Origin: Streptomyces canus
GTDB lineage: Bacteria > Actinomycetota > Actinomycetes > Streptomycetales > Streptomycetaceae
DNA: 64,000 nucleotides
Direction of reading: 5' to 3'
Assembly (NCBI RefSeq): GCF_041435015.1
Contig: NZ_CP107989.1
Location: forward strand, 310,001 to 374,000
Position numbers and translations under genes: made by a program. Of the stretch, positions 34,062-43,867 are shown one piece after another. The notes below the pieces were generated by a model. That model had not been told where the DNA came from, did not search any database, and saw nothing but the letters and a program-made list of their open reading frames with translations. How positions within the stretch are numbered: the first letter of the stretch is position 1; each line of letters begins with the position of its first letter.

Positions 34062-36995
34062 GTGGCCGGTCATGGGTCGGCGCCGCCCGGCACGACCGAG
34101 GCGCTGGTAGGACGCGACCGGGAATTGGTGCTGCTTCGGTCGTACGTCGACCAGGTGCTCGGGCGTGGTGGGGTGCTGGTGCTGTCCGGGGAGCCGGGCG
34201 TCGGCAAGTCCGTGCTTCTGAATGCCGCGGCGACGGCGGCGACGGCGGCCGGTGCACTGGTCCTGCACTCCGACGGGGTCGAGTTCCGGGCGGATCTGAG
34301 CTTCGCCGGACTGAACCACGTACTCGAACCCCTGCTGCACGAGCACGAGGGGCTCGACCCGGTGCACCGCGAGGCCCTGACCGTGGCGCTGGGCGCGGGT
34401 GACGGTGCCCCGGTGGATCGGCTGGTCCTCTACGGGGCCGTATTGGCGCTGCTCCGCCGGGCGGCGAGCAGCCGTCCCGTTCTGCTGGTCATCGATGACC
34501 TGCAATGGGTCGACCGGGCGAGCGCCGCGGCGCTCGCGTTCGTCGCCCGGCGGCTGACCGGGAGCCGAGTGGGCCTTCTCGCTGCCTCGCGACCGGGGTT
34601 CGAGAGTTTCTTCGAACGCGCGGGGCTTCCCGAGCTCACCGTGTCTCCCCTGGACGACAGCGCGGCAGCCGCCCTGGTCGGCATCCACTTCCCGCTGCTG
34701 GCCGGGCAGGAGCTGCGTCGGGTCCTCGCGCAGGCGCGGGGCAACCCGCTGGCACTGCTGGAACTGCCGGCCGCGCTCGGCGACTCGCGAGGCGGCGCGG
34801 GAGTGCTGCCGTCCGAGGTGCTCCCGCTCAGCCGTCGGCTGCGGGACCTGTATGGCTCCCGGGTCGCGGAGATGCCGGCCCCCACCCGTCGGCTGCTGCT
34901 CCTGGCCGCGCTGGAGGGCGGCGGCGACCTGTCGGTCCTGCGCGCCGCCGCCCCCAGCGAGGACGTACTGGCCCTTCTCGCTCCCGCGGAGCGGGCGCAG
35001 CTGCTGCGGATCGAACACCGAGGCCTGGGGCGGCTGTCCTTCCACCATCCGCTGATCCGCGCGACCGTCGTGTCGGGCGCGACCAGCGGTCAGCGCCTGG
35101 ACGCCCACCAGGCTCTGGCCAAAGCGCTGACCGGTAAACCCGATCGCCGGGCCTGGCACCTGGCTGAGGCCACACCCGATCCCGACGAGCAGGTTGCCGC
35201 GCTCCTGGAGGACACCGCACACCGGGCCCGCCGACGCGGTGACGCCGTCGGCGCCTTCAACGCGCTGGTACGGTCCGCCGACCTCACTCCGGGCCCCGCG
35301 GACCGCGGCAGACGGCTCGCCGTAGCCGCTTTCGTGGGCGCGGACGTCGCCGGAGAGCTGCGCACCGCGGCCGAACTGCTCGTGGAGGCCCGGCGTGCCG
35401 ACCCGGAGCTGCGGGGATCGCTGCGGGCGGCGGCCGCGGCCTCCCAGGTGCTGCTCAACCGCGACGGTGACGTCACCACCGCGCACCGGCTGCTGGTCGG
35501 TGCGATCACGACCCGCGACGGCAGGTCCGACGGCGACGACGAGGCGCTCTTCGAGGCGCTGTGCACCCTGCGCAGAGTGTGTCTGTGCGCGGGCAGACCC
35601 GAGTTCTGGGACGCGTACCAGGCCGCCATGTCGCAGCTGACCGTGCCGATGCCTCCCCTCCAGGAACTGCTCGGCGACGTCTACTCCGACCCGGCACGCT
35701 CCTCCCCGGCAGCCCTCGGCCTGCTCGACGCGGTCATCCACGACCTGCACCGGGAGACCGACCCGAGCCGGATCGAACGGGTCGCGATGGCGGCACTGTT
35801 CGTGGACCGGGCGACCGGGTGCCGTGCGGCGCTCTGGCCCGTCGTCGAGGACGGGCGCGAAGGCGGCGCGGTCACGTCGGCGCTCATCGCGCTGGTGGTG
35901 CTGTGTCTCGATGACTTCCTGACGGGTCGATGGGACGAGTGCGGCTCTCTCGCGAAGGAGGGGCTGGCGCTGTGCGAGGACCACGGCTATCAGATGCTGG
36001 CCCAGCAGTTCCACCGGGTCCAGGGCCTGCTGGCCGCGGCGCGGGGCGACGACGACACGGTGCGGGAGCTGGCACAGACGATCACGGAGTGGGCGGTACC
36101 CCGAGGCGCCCGGACCGTCGAGCACTTCGCACGGCACATGACGGCACTGGCCGCCCTGGGACGCGGTGACCACGATGCCGCCTACCTCGATGCCTCGGCG
36201 ATCAGCCCTTCAGGCAGGCTGGCCTCCCACGCCCCGCTGGCTCTGTGGGTTCCCATGGACCTCGTGCAGGCCGCCGTGCGCAGCGGACGCCGAGCCGAGG
36301 CACTCGCCCATGTCGCCGCGATGCGACAGACGGGCCTGCCCGGCATCTCAGGGCGCCTGGCACTGGTCACCGCCGGTGCGGCCGCGATCGCCGCCCCCGA
36401 GGACCGGGCCGCCGACGCCTTCGAGGAAGCGCTCGCCGTTCCCGGTGCCGAGCGCTGGCCCTTCGACCTCGCCCGGGTCCGCCTCGTATACGGACAGCAC
36501 CTTCGTCGCGCACGGGCCGCCGGGGAGGCCCGGACGCACCTCGTCGCCGCCCTCAAGACCTTCCGCCGTCTCGGGGCCGCCCCCTGGGCCGCGCGGGCGG
36601 CCGAAGAGCTGCGGGCCACCGGCCGTCACGCCACCTGGGGGGCCCACCAGGACCTGGGGGCCGGCCCGCTCACGGAGCAGGAACACCAGATCGCCGCACT
36701 CGCCGCGACCGGGCTGAGCAACAAGCAGATCGGCGAACGTCTGTTCTTCTCCCACCGCACCGTGGGGGCCCATCTGCATCGGATCTTCCGGAAGCTCGGC
36801 ATCACCTCGCGTGTCACCCTCGGCGAGGCCCTCGCCGCTCTGCCGCCTCAGCCGTCCCGGGCGGAACGGTCTCCCACCTCTTCGCAGACCTGGCTGTCAG
36901 GCTTGGCGGGCGTAGGACGCGAGGCGATCGGCGAGCTCGATGACGAGGTCGCGCAGTTCAGCGGGGCCCTCGATGACGAACGGCCGACCGAGTGA
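34062..36995 (+). CDS. LuxR-family large ATP-binding (LAL) regulator with readthrough C-terminus
   Basis: A protein of about 977 residues. GTG 34062 (AGGGGG upstream) is preferred to ATG 34032, which lacks a ribosome site. Walker A GEPGVGKS, Walker B LLVIDDLQWVD, C-terminal HTH (LTEQEHQIAALAATGLSNKQ, LFFSHRTVGAHLHRIFRKL). The normal end should fall shortly after EALAALPPQPSR. Instead the frame continues about 45 residues, and its last 99 nt are antisense to the end of the WYL gene. This points to loss of the original stop. Confidence 0.88.
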   Translation: MAGHGSAPPGTTEALVGRDRELVLLRSYVDQVLGRGGVLVLSGEPGVGKSVLLNAAATAATAAGALVLHSDGVEFRADLSFAGLNHVLEPLLHEHEGLDPVHREALTVALGAGDGAPVDRLVLYGAVLALLRRAASSRPVLLVIDDLQWVDRASAAALAFVARRLTGSRVGLLAASRPGFESFFERAGLPELTVSPLDDSAAAALVGIHFPLLAGQELRRVLAQARGNPLALLELPAALGDSRGGAGVLPSEVLPLSRRLRDLYGSRVAEMPAPTRRLLLLAALEGGGDLSVLRAAAPSEDVLALLAPAERAQLLRIEHRGLGRLSFHHPLIRATVVSGATSGQRLDAHQALAKALTGKPDRRAWHLAEATPDPDEQVAALLEDTAHRARRRGDAVGAFNALVRSADLTPGPADRGRRLAVAAFVGADVAGELRTAAELLVEARRADPELRGSLRAAAAASQVLLNRDGDVTTAHRLLVGAITTRDGRSDGDDEALFEALCTLRRVCLCAGRPEFWDAYQAAMSQLTVPMPPLQELLGDVYSDPARSSPAALGLLDAVIHDLHRETDPSRIERVAMAALFVDRATGCRAALWPVVEDGREGGAVTSALIALVVLCLDDFLTGRWDECGSLAKEGLALCEDHGYQMLAQQFHRVQGLLAAARGDDDTVRELAQTITEWAVPRGARTVEHFARHMTALAALGRGDHDAAYLDASAISPSGRLASHAPLALWVPMDLVQAAVRSGRRAEALAHVAAMRQTGLPGISGRLALVTAGAAAIAAPEDRAADAFEEALAVPGAERWPFDLARVRLVYGQHLRRARAAGEARTHLVAALKTFRRLGAAPWAARAAEELRATGRHATWGAHQDLGAGPLTEQEHQIAALAATGLSNKQIGERLFFSHRTVGAHLHRIFRKLGITSRVTLGEALAALPPQPSRAERSPTSSQTWLSGLAGVGREAIGELDDEVAQFSGALDDERPTE

Positions 36996-37886
36996 GGCGA
37001 GTACGGGAGGCAACCAGTCGAGCCGCTCCGCCCTCAGCTCGACGCGCAGCCAGCGCTCGGTCGCCCGGTCCTCGTCTGCCGCGGGCTCGTACTCCTCAAG
37101 GCTCGCGACACTGGCGGGAAGGTGGGCGCGGATCTGCTCGACCGTCCCGTGGATCCGCAGGGTCACCTCATGCTGGTACCCGGCCGTGGCGAACCCTGAC
37201 AACACGCGCTGTGCCGGACCGGGGCCGGCCGGCGCTTCGAACGAGCCGGGCAGGGTCCGCGCGTCTGCGATGCGATCCAGCCGGAAGGTTCGGTCCTCGC
37301 CGATCCCGGCGTCCTTGCCCGTGACGTACCACCGGCCCGCATGGGCGACGATCCCGTACGCGTGCAGGGTGCGTTCGCTGCGCCGTCCGTCGCGGTCCGT
37401 GTAGCGGATCGAGACCGGTCGGCGGTGGCGCACCGCGTCGGCGACGGTGAGCAGGACCCCGGCGTCCGGGGTGTCGAACTCGCCGGGCTGGTCCGTGAAG
37501 GCGAGGGATTCCAGGAGTGTGTCGAACCGGCGGGCGAGGTGCTTGGGCAACACCCGCCGGATCTTGGCCGATGCCGTCTCGTTCGCCGTGTGCTGCGTCG
37601 TTGTCAGCCCTGCCCGGCGGCCGGCGACGAGGCCGAGCAACACGGCCAGCGCCTCGTCGTCGCTGAGCATGAGCGGAGGCAAGCGGTACCCGGGGGCGAG
37701 CCGGTACCCGCCGTAGCGGCCGCGCACCGATTCCACGGGCACGTCGAGGTCGATCAGGTGGTCCACATACCGCCGCACGGTACGCCCTTCGACGCCGAGC
37801 CGGCCGGCCAGTTCGGCCACCGTCCGGGTGCCGCCCGACTGCAGCAGCTCCAGGAGTGTCAGCACGCGGCCAGTGGGTCGAGGCAT
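36897..37886 (-). CDS. WYL-domain HTH transcriptional regulator
   Basis: A protein of 329 residues from ATG 37886 (GTG 37892 possible). N-terminal HTH: RVLTLLELLQSGGTRTVAEL, then GVEGRTVRRYVDHLIDLDVP. The WYL domain includes VSIRYTDRDGRRSERTLHAYG, GRWYVTGKD and RTFRLDRIADARTL. It is of the YafY type. Divergent from a small VOC gene whose start lies 94 nt away, it is its likely regulator. The 3' end overlaps the end of the LAL gene by 99 nt. Confidence 0.92.
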   Translation of the reverse strand: MPRPTGRVLTLLELLQSGGTRTVAELAGRLGVEGRTVRRYVDHLIDLDVPVESVRGRYGGYRLAPGYRLPPLMLSDDEALAVLLGLVAGRRAGLTTTQHTANETASAKIRRVLPKHLARRFDTLLESLAFTDQPGEFDTPDAGVLLTVADAVRHRRPVSIRYTDRDGRRSERTLHAYGIVAHAGRWYVTGKDAGIGEDRTFRLDRIADARTLPGSFEAPAGPGPAQRVLSGFATAGYQHEVTLRIHGTVEQIRAHLPASVASLEEYEPAADEDRATERWLRVELRAERLDWLPPVLASLGRPFVIEGPAELRDLVIELADRLASYARQA

Positions 37887-37979
37887 AAACACAACCTAAC
37901 GCGAATACAGGACCGATTCTGTCCACTATTCCTCCTAGCCTGCGCAGTGCACGCCTTCAGCACAGCCAAGGAGATCCCC

Positions 37980-38378
37980 ATGGACTTCGTCTCGATCCGC
38001 ATCATCACCAGCGACGTGGCGCGCCTCGTCGACTTCTACGAGCGAGCCACAGGAGTGCGGGCGACGTGGGCCACCGAGGACTTCGCCGAACTCAAGACCC
38101 CGGGCGCCACCCTCGCGATCGCGGGCACCCGCACCGTCCCGCTGTTCGCCCCCGGCTCTGCCCGCCCGGCGGACAACCGCAGCGTGATCACCGAGTTCCT
38201 CGTCGACGACGTGGACCGCGTTCACCAGAACCTGACCGGCTTCGTCACCGACTTCGTCAACGAGCCCACCACGATGCCCTGGGGCAACCGGTCGCTGCTG
38301 TTCCGCGACCCCGACGGCAACCTCGTCAACTTCTTCACCCCCGTCACCACGGCGGCTGTCGAAAAGTTCGCACGCTGA
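37980..38378 (+). CDS. VOC-family protein
   Basis: A protein of 132 residues with AAGGAG upstream. VOC features: FVSIRIITSDVARLVDFYER, FAELKTPGATLAIAG, and LLFRDPDGNLVNFFTPV at the end. WYL regulators next to a VOC gene are a common actinobacterial pair, and the intergenic region holds GGAC-N7-GTCC (37910-37924), a weak operator candidate. The substrate is unknown. Confidence 0.85.
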   Translation: MDFVSIRIITSDVARLVDFYERATGVRATWATEDFAELKTPGATLAIAGTRTVPLFAPGSARPADNRSVITEFLVDDVDRVHQNLTGFVTDFVNEPTTMPWGNRSLLFRDPDGNLVNFFTPVTTAAVEKFAR

Positions 38379-38822
38379 CGCCACGCGCAGCCCAGGAGCG
38401 CCACCAGCAGGGGGGCACCGGAACACACCGCGGCCCCTCGCAGGACGTCCGCGCTTGTGTCTGCGGATCGACGCCGGACGTCCGATCGCGCACGTGGCTG
38501 AGGGGCCGGGATCTCCCGTCGCTGCCTGGCCAAGTGGTACGCCCGCCGGCCGACGCACGGTGAGAACGGACCGCTCACGGTGACCGGCAGATCCGGAGGT
38601 GAGGCATCGGCGGATCGAGGAGCACGGCGGCGGTCGCACTCCTCGGTGTGGGCGAGCCGGGAGTGGGCGTGAAGGCCGCGCTCGGCGGGCGATCGCCCAT
38701 CAGCCGGACCGCCGGGAGCGGATACCGGATCGTCGTCGGCCGGCCGCCCGAACCACTCGCGGACATCCCGCACCAGCTCACCTTCGACAACGTCGTGCAA
38801 CGAAGGTCCCGGGACACCACAC
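38379..38822. other. gene-poor stretch with a possible ATPase-loop relic
   Basis: No intact gene. On the plus strand near 38640 a frame reads LLGVGEPGVGVKAALGG, reminiscent of a LAL Walker A (GEPGVGKxxLL) with changes. It may be a scrap of another LAL gene or coincidence. Nothing else is seen. Confidence 0.3.
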
Positions 38823-41510
38823 CTAGAAGGCGTTGCCTCCAGGAAGGGACGCGAGCGCGTCCCTCAGTCCCGCACGTGAGGCGATTCCGAGTTTCGGGAA
38901 CAACTGGTAGAGGTGCGAACCAACGGTTCGGGGCGAGAGGTGGAGACGTTCGCCGATCTGCTTGTTGGTCAACCCGGAAGCGGCGAGTACGGCGATCTCC
39001 TGCTCCTGTGCGGTGAGGGTCACGGAACGGTACTTCGCTCCGGTGCGGGACCGGCGGGTGGCGCGGAGTTCGCCCGTGGCCCGGTCGGCCCACGGCCGGG
39101 CCCCCAGGTGCTCGAACACCTGGGCCGCCGCCTCCAGTTGGGCTCGGGCCTCCGTGACGAAGCGCATGCGCCTCAGCCGCTCCCCGTAGGCCAGCCGGAT
39201 CCGCGCCAGATCGAAGGGCCAGTCCTGCGCTCCCGGGAGGGCCAGTGCCTGCTCGAAGCACCCGACCGCGCCGTCATCGGGTGCCACCAGCGCGGCCGAG
39301 CCCGCCACCAGCAGCGCCAGCCGCGGGGAGAGGGCCGCGACACCGGCCTCCCGCATCGCCCGCACGTGCGCCTCGGCCTCAGCGGTGCGCCGCGTGTGCA
39401 CCGCCGCTTCCACCAGGTCCATGCACACCCACAGCGCGTACGGAGCGTGCGGCGCGAGTCGGCCCGCAGGGCTGATCGCCACGGCGTGGCGGTATGCGCT
39501 TTCGTCGTCGCCGGCACCGAGTGCGGCGAGGACCCGCGCATGGTCGGCGAAGGCAGCCGCCGTCAGAACTCCACGAGGCACGGCCCACTGCGTGATGCGG
39601 TCGGCCGTACTCCGGCTCTCTTCGAACTGCCCGCGGACGGCGGCGAGCAGGGCTTGGTGGTACTCGAAATACCAGGAGAAGAACGGGTATTGGCGCTCGT
39701 CGCAGATCCTCCGGCCCTCGGCAGCCAGCGTTTCGGCCTCCTCCCACCGGCCGGCCGGGAAGTCCTGCAGGCACAGGTGCATGAGCGCGTCGATGTGTGC
39801 GCGCACGTGGCCGCCCCGGCGTCCCCGACGGACCGCGTCCCAAGAGACGTCCCGCAGGTCCGTGAGCCGGTCGAGGCAGGCGGCGAGCAGCGGCGGTGCA
39901 GCCGGCTTCAGACCGCCGAGGGCCGCGTGGAAGGGTTTCCAGAGGGCGTCCCGACCAGCGGACCAGCACACCAACTGCAGCAGCTGCAGTGTCTCGATGA
40001 GGGTGCCCTCCTCGGCGTCGTCTCCGTGGCCGCCGGTCTCGATGGCCTCCACGAGCAGACGGTGGGCCATGTCGATGTCGCCGTCACCGCCGTTGAGCAG
40101 GAGGAGAACCCTCGTGGCGACGGTCAGCGGCCCGGTCTGGTCCGGGTCAGAGCACCGGGCGCGGTCGAGGAGTTCCGACGCCGCGCGCAGCTCACCGGTC
40201 GCATCGGCAGCGAGGTACGCGGCCCGGGTCAGTCGGCGTCCTCGCTCCGCGGGACGGGGGCTCAGCTCGGCTGCCCTGGTGAACGTGGCGACCGCCGCTG
40301 TGGCGTCACCCCGCCGGGCGGCGCGATGCCCGGCCTCCTCCAGCAGGACGGCGACACGCTCGTCGGGAACGAGGGTCGCCCGGCCCAGGTGCCAGGCCCG
40401 CCGCTCGGGAGCCTCCGCGCGGATCTCGGCCAGCGTGCGATGGGCCTGGCAGCGCTCGGTCAGGGTGCTGGCCTCGACGACCGCGGCCCTCATCAGCGGA
40501 TGCCGGAAGACGAACCGTCGGCTCGTGTCGTCGAAGGTGATCAGACGGTCCGATTCCACCGCGGACAACGCCGTAAGGGCCTTCGGGTCGTTCGATCCGG
40601 CACGGAGGATTCCTGGATCTCCGGTGTCGTCGAGGGCGAGCAGCAGCAGAAGCCGGCGCGATGCGGCCGGAAGGCGGGCCACGCGCGCAGCGTGGCGGCC
40701 CCGAAGACGTGGGGAGAGGGGCAGTACGTCGTGTAGATCGGCCGGCGCGTCGCGTTGCGGGCCGCCCAGCGCGGCGGGCAGCTCCACGAGCGCCAGCGGG
40801 TTGCCCTGCGCCTGCGCCAGGACGCGGTCCCGCACCGGTCCGGCCAGCCCCGGAAAGCGCACCCTGAGCAGTTCCACGGCCGCGTCGCGATCCAGCGGTG
40901 GCAGCTCGTACTCGGTGAACCCGGCTCGGTCGAAGGAGGTCTCGGCTCCCGTTCTGCAGGCGGCGAGGAATCCGATGCAGCTGCCCGCCGGCCGACGGGC
41001 GACGAAGCCCAGCACCGCCGAACTGGCCCGGTCGAAACGTCCGAGGTCGTCCACGACGATGAACACAGGGCGTTCGGCTGCCACTTGACGCAGCAGGAAG
41101 AGCACCGCGTCGGAGACGTGAAGAGCGTCGGGCACCTGATCGCCCCCGTAGCCCAGCGCACTGCGCAGAACCCTCCGATGGGTGTCCTCCAAGCGCTCGA
41201 TCCGGTCGTTCAGCGGCAACAGCAACTGGTGAAGTCCGGCGTAGGCGAGCTCGGACTCGAACCGGACGCCGACGGCCGACAGCACCCGGGCACCCGCCCC
41301 GGACCTGACCCTGGCGACCTCCCCGAGCAGGGTGCTCTTGCCCACGCCCGGCTCCCCGGAGAGCAGCAGGGCACGGCCCGCGGCAGAGTCCTGCCCGAGC
41401 AGCTCCGTGATCTCCCGGAGTTGCCGCGCACGCCCCACCACCTCGCGGGCCTGACCGGCGTCCGCGGCAGGGGTCTGGAGCAACCGTTCGACGCGATAGC
41501 CGAGTGACAT
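38823..41510 (-). CDS. LuxR-family large ATP-binding (LAL) regulator
   Basis: A protein of 895 residues from ATG 41510, with CGGAG upstream. Walker A GEPGVGKST; the Walker B region reads FIVVDDLGRFDRAS where most LALs have DDLQWxD, so the aromatic partner is changed. C-terminal HTH: LTAQEQEIAVLAASGLTNKQ, LHLSPRTVGSHLYQLFPKL. It is the closest relative in the window of the LAL at 34062-36995, though oppositely oriented. A 14-bp palindrome lies 87 bp upstream of its start. Confidence 0.9.
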   Translation of the reverse strand: MSLGYRVERLLQTPAADAGQAREVVGRARQLREITELLGQDSAAGRALLLSGEPGVGKSTLLGEVARVRSGAGARVLSAVGVRFESELAYAGLHQLLLPLNDRIERLEDTHRRVLRSALGYGGDQVPDALHVSDAVLFLLRQVAAERPVFIVVDDLGRFDRASSAVLGFVARRPAGSCIGFLAACRTGAETSFDRAGFTEYELPPLDRDAAVELLRVRFPGLAGPVRDRVLAQAQGNPLALVELPAALGGPQRDAPADLHDVLPLSPRLRGRHAARVARLPAASRRLLLLLALDDTGDPGILRAGSNDPKALTALSAVESDRLITFDDTSRRFVFRHPLMRAAVVEASTLTERCQAHRTLAEIRAEAPERRAWHLGRATLVPDERVAVLLEEAGHRAARRGDATAAVATFTRAAELSPRPAERGRRLTRAAYLAADATGELRAASELLDRARCSDPDQTGPLTVATRVLLLLNGGDGDIDMAHRLLVEAIETGGHGDDAEEGTLIETLQLLQLVCWSAGRDALWKPFHAALGGLKPAAPPLLAACLDRLTDLRDVSWDAVRRGRRGGHVRAHIDALMHLCLQDFPAGRWEEAETLAAEGRRICDERQYPFFSWYFEYHQALLAAVRGQFEESRSTADRITQWAVPRGVLTAAAFADHARVLAALGAGDDESAYRHAVAISPAGRLAPHAPYALWVCMDLVEAAVHTRRTAEAEAHVRAMREAGVAALSPRLALLVAGSAALVAPDDGAVGCFEQALALPGAQDWPFDLARIRLAYGERLRRMRFVTEARAQLEAAAQVFEHLGARPWADRATGELRATRRSRTGAKYRSVTLTAQEQEIAVLAASGLTNKQIGERLHLSPRTVGSHLYQLFPKLGIASRAGLRDALASLPGGNAF

Positions 41511-41596
41511 GACTACTCCGTACGTCTGCGCCGTCCTCCCCGCCCCGTGGCCGGAAGGCTTGGGCTCACCGTGCACCGGTCGGCGAGGACGAACAT

Positions 41597-41610
41597 CAGT
41601 CACGTGACTG
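41597..41610. promoter_or_regulatory. 14-bp perfect palindrome CAGTCACGTGACTG
   Basis: It lies between the LAL gene (minus) and the SsgA-like gene (plus). It is embedded in a larger inverted repeat, CATCAGTCA (41594-41602) with TGACTGATG (41632-41640). It could be an operator for either gene. Confidence 0.55.
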
Positions 41611-41760
41611 CGTGGCGACGTGCGGGTCATTTGACTGATGGTGGGAGCCCACGAGGACCTCGCAGAATCGTGATGTCCCTGAATCACACGAGTGTCGCAG
41701 CACGCATCACACCGTGTGCCCTCCGAACCTCCCTTGATCCCACAGATCTACCGAGCGGTG

Positions 41761-42216
41761 ATGCAGATGAGAGAACTCGACAGTTGTACGCCGGTGGTGT
41801 GCCGGATGCTTGTCCGTCTGGTCGTCGCCGAAGGGGTGGACCGGCCGGTGATGCTTGACCTGTCCTACGACAGAGCCGATCCGTACGCGGTGTCGCTGAC
41901 GTTCCACATGCGCACGGACACGACCGTGGACTGGGTGATCGGTCGCGATCTTCTCCTGGACGGGCTGGAGAACCTCACCGGCGCCGGCGACGTCCAGGTC
42001 TGGCCCTGCCGGGACCCGGGGGCGGACAGGGTACACATCGCACTGTGCCCGTGTCCGAAGCAGGAGGCGGTCGTGGTGACCACCCCGGCGCGAGCCCTCA
42101 GGGCCTTTCTGCGGCGAACCCTCGCGGTGGTGCCCACCGGTACCGAGGAGTGCCACCTGGACATGGACGGAGCCGTCCGCCAACTCCTGAGCGGCCCCGG
42201 TGAGTCGCTTCGGTAG
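41761..42216 (+). CDS. SsgA-like sporulation/cell-division protein (SALP family)
   Basis: A protein of 151 residues from ATG 41761 (MQMRELDSCTPVVC). The SsgA-family core is present: LDLSYDRADPYAVSLTFHMR, VDWVIGRDLLLDGL and HLDMDGAVRQLLSG. SALPs are restricted to morphologically complex actinomycetes and steer septum placement and peptidoglycan events during sporulation. No strong ribosome site is visible, so the exact start is uncertain. It has no obvious functional link to its neighbours. Confidence 0.85.
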   Translation: MQMRELDSCTPVVCRMLVRLVVAEGVDRPVMLDLSYDRADPYAVSLTFHMRTDTTVDWVIGRDLLLDGLENLTGAGDVQVWPCRDPGADRVHIALCPCPKQEAVVVTTPARALRAFLRRTLAVVPTGTEECHLDMDGAVRQLLSGPGESLR

Positions 42217-42452
42217 GGGCCGTCCGAGCCGGGCGGACCGGCACCGTGCGAGGTCACGTCCCCCGTCCCCTGTGCACAGGCACCCTGCCTGTCTCGAGGG
42301 GGGCAGAAGGAGCGCGCAGCCGGAACAGACAGGCCGCGTTCACGCGCAAGAAGGCCGACCACGACCACCTGGTGCAGGCGGCCGCGGGTGAAACGGACAC
42401 CGGCGAGAACGCCGGGCACGTACCCGACGCCACGGCCTGAGTCACCGTGGCA

Positions 42453-42479
42453 TGTCACACCGGCCCGGCCTGTGCGGTC
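42453..42479 (+). promoter_or_regulatory. ECF41-type promoter P4 (TGTCACA-N16-GGTC)
   Basis: TGTCACA (42453-42459), 16 nt, GGTC (42476-42479), 32 nt before the NDH-2 start codon. Confidence 0.78.
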
Positions 42480-42511
42480 TACATGGTGACGGACAAGGAG
42501 CAGAGGGAGTC

Positions 42512-43867
42512 ATGCGAGAGATTCTGATCGTCGGCGGCGGCTACGCGGGCTTCTACACGGCCTGGGGCCTGCAGAAGAAACTGCGTCCGGGCGAGGCACG
42601 GGTCACGGTCGTCGACCCGCGCCCGTACATGACCTATCAGCCCTTCCTGCCCGAGGTCGCGGCCGGTTCGGTGGAGGCACGTCACGCCGTCGTGTCGCTG
42701 CGGCGGCACCTGCACGGCACCCGGCTGGTCTCCGGCACCGTGACCGGGATCAGCAACGCGGACCGTACGGTGACCGTCCGCCCGGTGCGCGGCGACACCT
42801 ACGAGCTGAGCTACGACATCCTCGTGGTCACCGCCGGCGCGGTGACCCGCACCTTCCCCATTCCCGGACTCGCGCAGCAGGCCATCGGCCTCAAGCACGT
42901 GGAAGAGGCCGTGGCGATCCGTGACCGGCTGATGACCGCGTTCGACCAGGCCGCCTCGCTGCCGGCCGGCCCCGAGCGGCACAAGCTGCTCACCGTCACG
43001 TTCGTGGGAGGCGGGTTCTCCGGCGTCGAAGGCTTCGGTGAACTGCTGTCGCTGGCGACCGCGATGCTCCGGTCCTATCCGGAACTGAGCGTCGACGACC
43101 TGTCCTTCCACCTGGTCGAGGCCCGGGGCCGCATCCTGCCCGAGGTGAGCGACAGGCCGGGTGCCTGGGTGGTACGCCACCTGGAACGACGCGGCGCACA
43201 TGTCCATCTCAACACGCAGCTGCTGTCCGCCGAGGACGGCCACGTCGTCCTCTCCGACGGCGAGGAGTACGAGTCCGAGCTGATCGTCTGGGCGGCCGGC
43301 AACGCCGCGAACCCGGTCGTGCACAACCACACGGACCTGCCCCTCGACGAGCGCGGCCTGCTGCTGGCCCGCGCCGACCTGCGTGTGGGCACCGACGCCG
43401 AGCCCGTGCCTGACGTGTGGGCCGCCGGCGACGACGCGTCCATCCCCGACCTGGCCTCGCGGGTGCCGGGTGCGCGCACGGTGCCGAACGCCCAGCACGC
43501 CGTGCGACAGGGCAGACGTCTCGCCGGGAACCTCGTGGCCGACCTGCGCGGGCGGCGAGTCCGGAACTACCGCCACGACAGCCTGGGCGTGGTGGCGACC
43601 CTGGGGCTGGGGCGGGGCATCTTCCAGTACAAGGGCATCGTCATCAAGGGATTCCCGGCGTGGCTGATGCACCGGGGTTATCACGTGCTCGCGGTGCCCA
43701 GCTGGGAACGCAAGATCCGCGTTCTGGCGGTCTGGCTCACCGCGGCCCTGACAGGCCGGGATCTCGTGTCTCTCGCCTCCGTCCAGCACCCGCGGGACGC
43801 CTTTGTCACCAGTGGGCGGACGCAGAACCCGAGCGCCGGCCGCGCGAAGGAAGGCAGCACACCATGA
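42512..43867 (+). CDS. type II NADH dehydrogenase (NDH-2) / FAD-dependent oxidoreductase
   Basis: A protein of 451 residues with AGGGAG upstream. FAD loop GGGYAG (8-13), MTYQPFLPEVAAGSVEARHA typical of NDH-2, second nucleotide loop FVGGGFSGVE, VWAAGDDASIPDL near the FAD ribityl site, and a C-terminal amphipathic region (FQYKGIVIKGFPAWLMHRGY) that could bind the membrane. It transfers electrons from NADH to menaquinone without proton pumping. The ECF41-type promoter suggests stress-induced use as an alternative NADH outlet. It is coupled to the next gene by ATGA. Confidence 0.88.
   Translation: MREILIVGGGYAGFYTAWGLQKKLRPGEARVTVVDPRPYMTYQPFLPEVAAGSVEARHAVVSLRRHLHGTRLVSGTVTGISNADRTVTVRPVRGDTYELSYDILVVTAGAVTRTFPIPGLAQQAIGLKHVEEAVAIRDRLMTAFDQAASLPAGPERHKLLTVTFVGGGFSGVEGFGELLSLATAMLRSYPELSVDDLSFHLVEARGRILPEVSDRPGAWVVRHLERRGAHVHLNTQLLSAEDGHVVLSDGEEYESELIVWAAGNAANPVVHNHTDLPLDERGLLLARADLRVGTDAEPVPDVWAAGDDASIPDLASRVPGARTVPNAQHAVRQGRRLAGNLVADLRGRRVRNYRHDSLGVVATLGLGRGIFQYKGIVIKGFPAWLMHRGYHVLAVPSWERKIRVLAVWLTAALTGRDLVSLASVQHPRDAFVTSGRTQNPSAGRAKEGSTP

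Noticed and set aside
37907..37924. ACAGGAC...GTCC partial palindrome in the WYL/VOC intergenic region
   Set aside because: Arms are only 4 bp and several overlapping alternatives exist; too weak to call as an operator feature.
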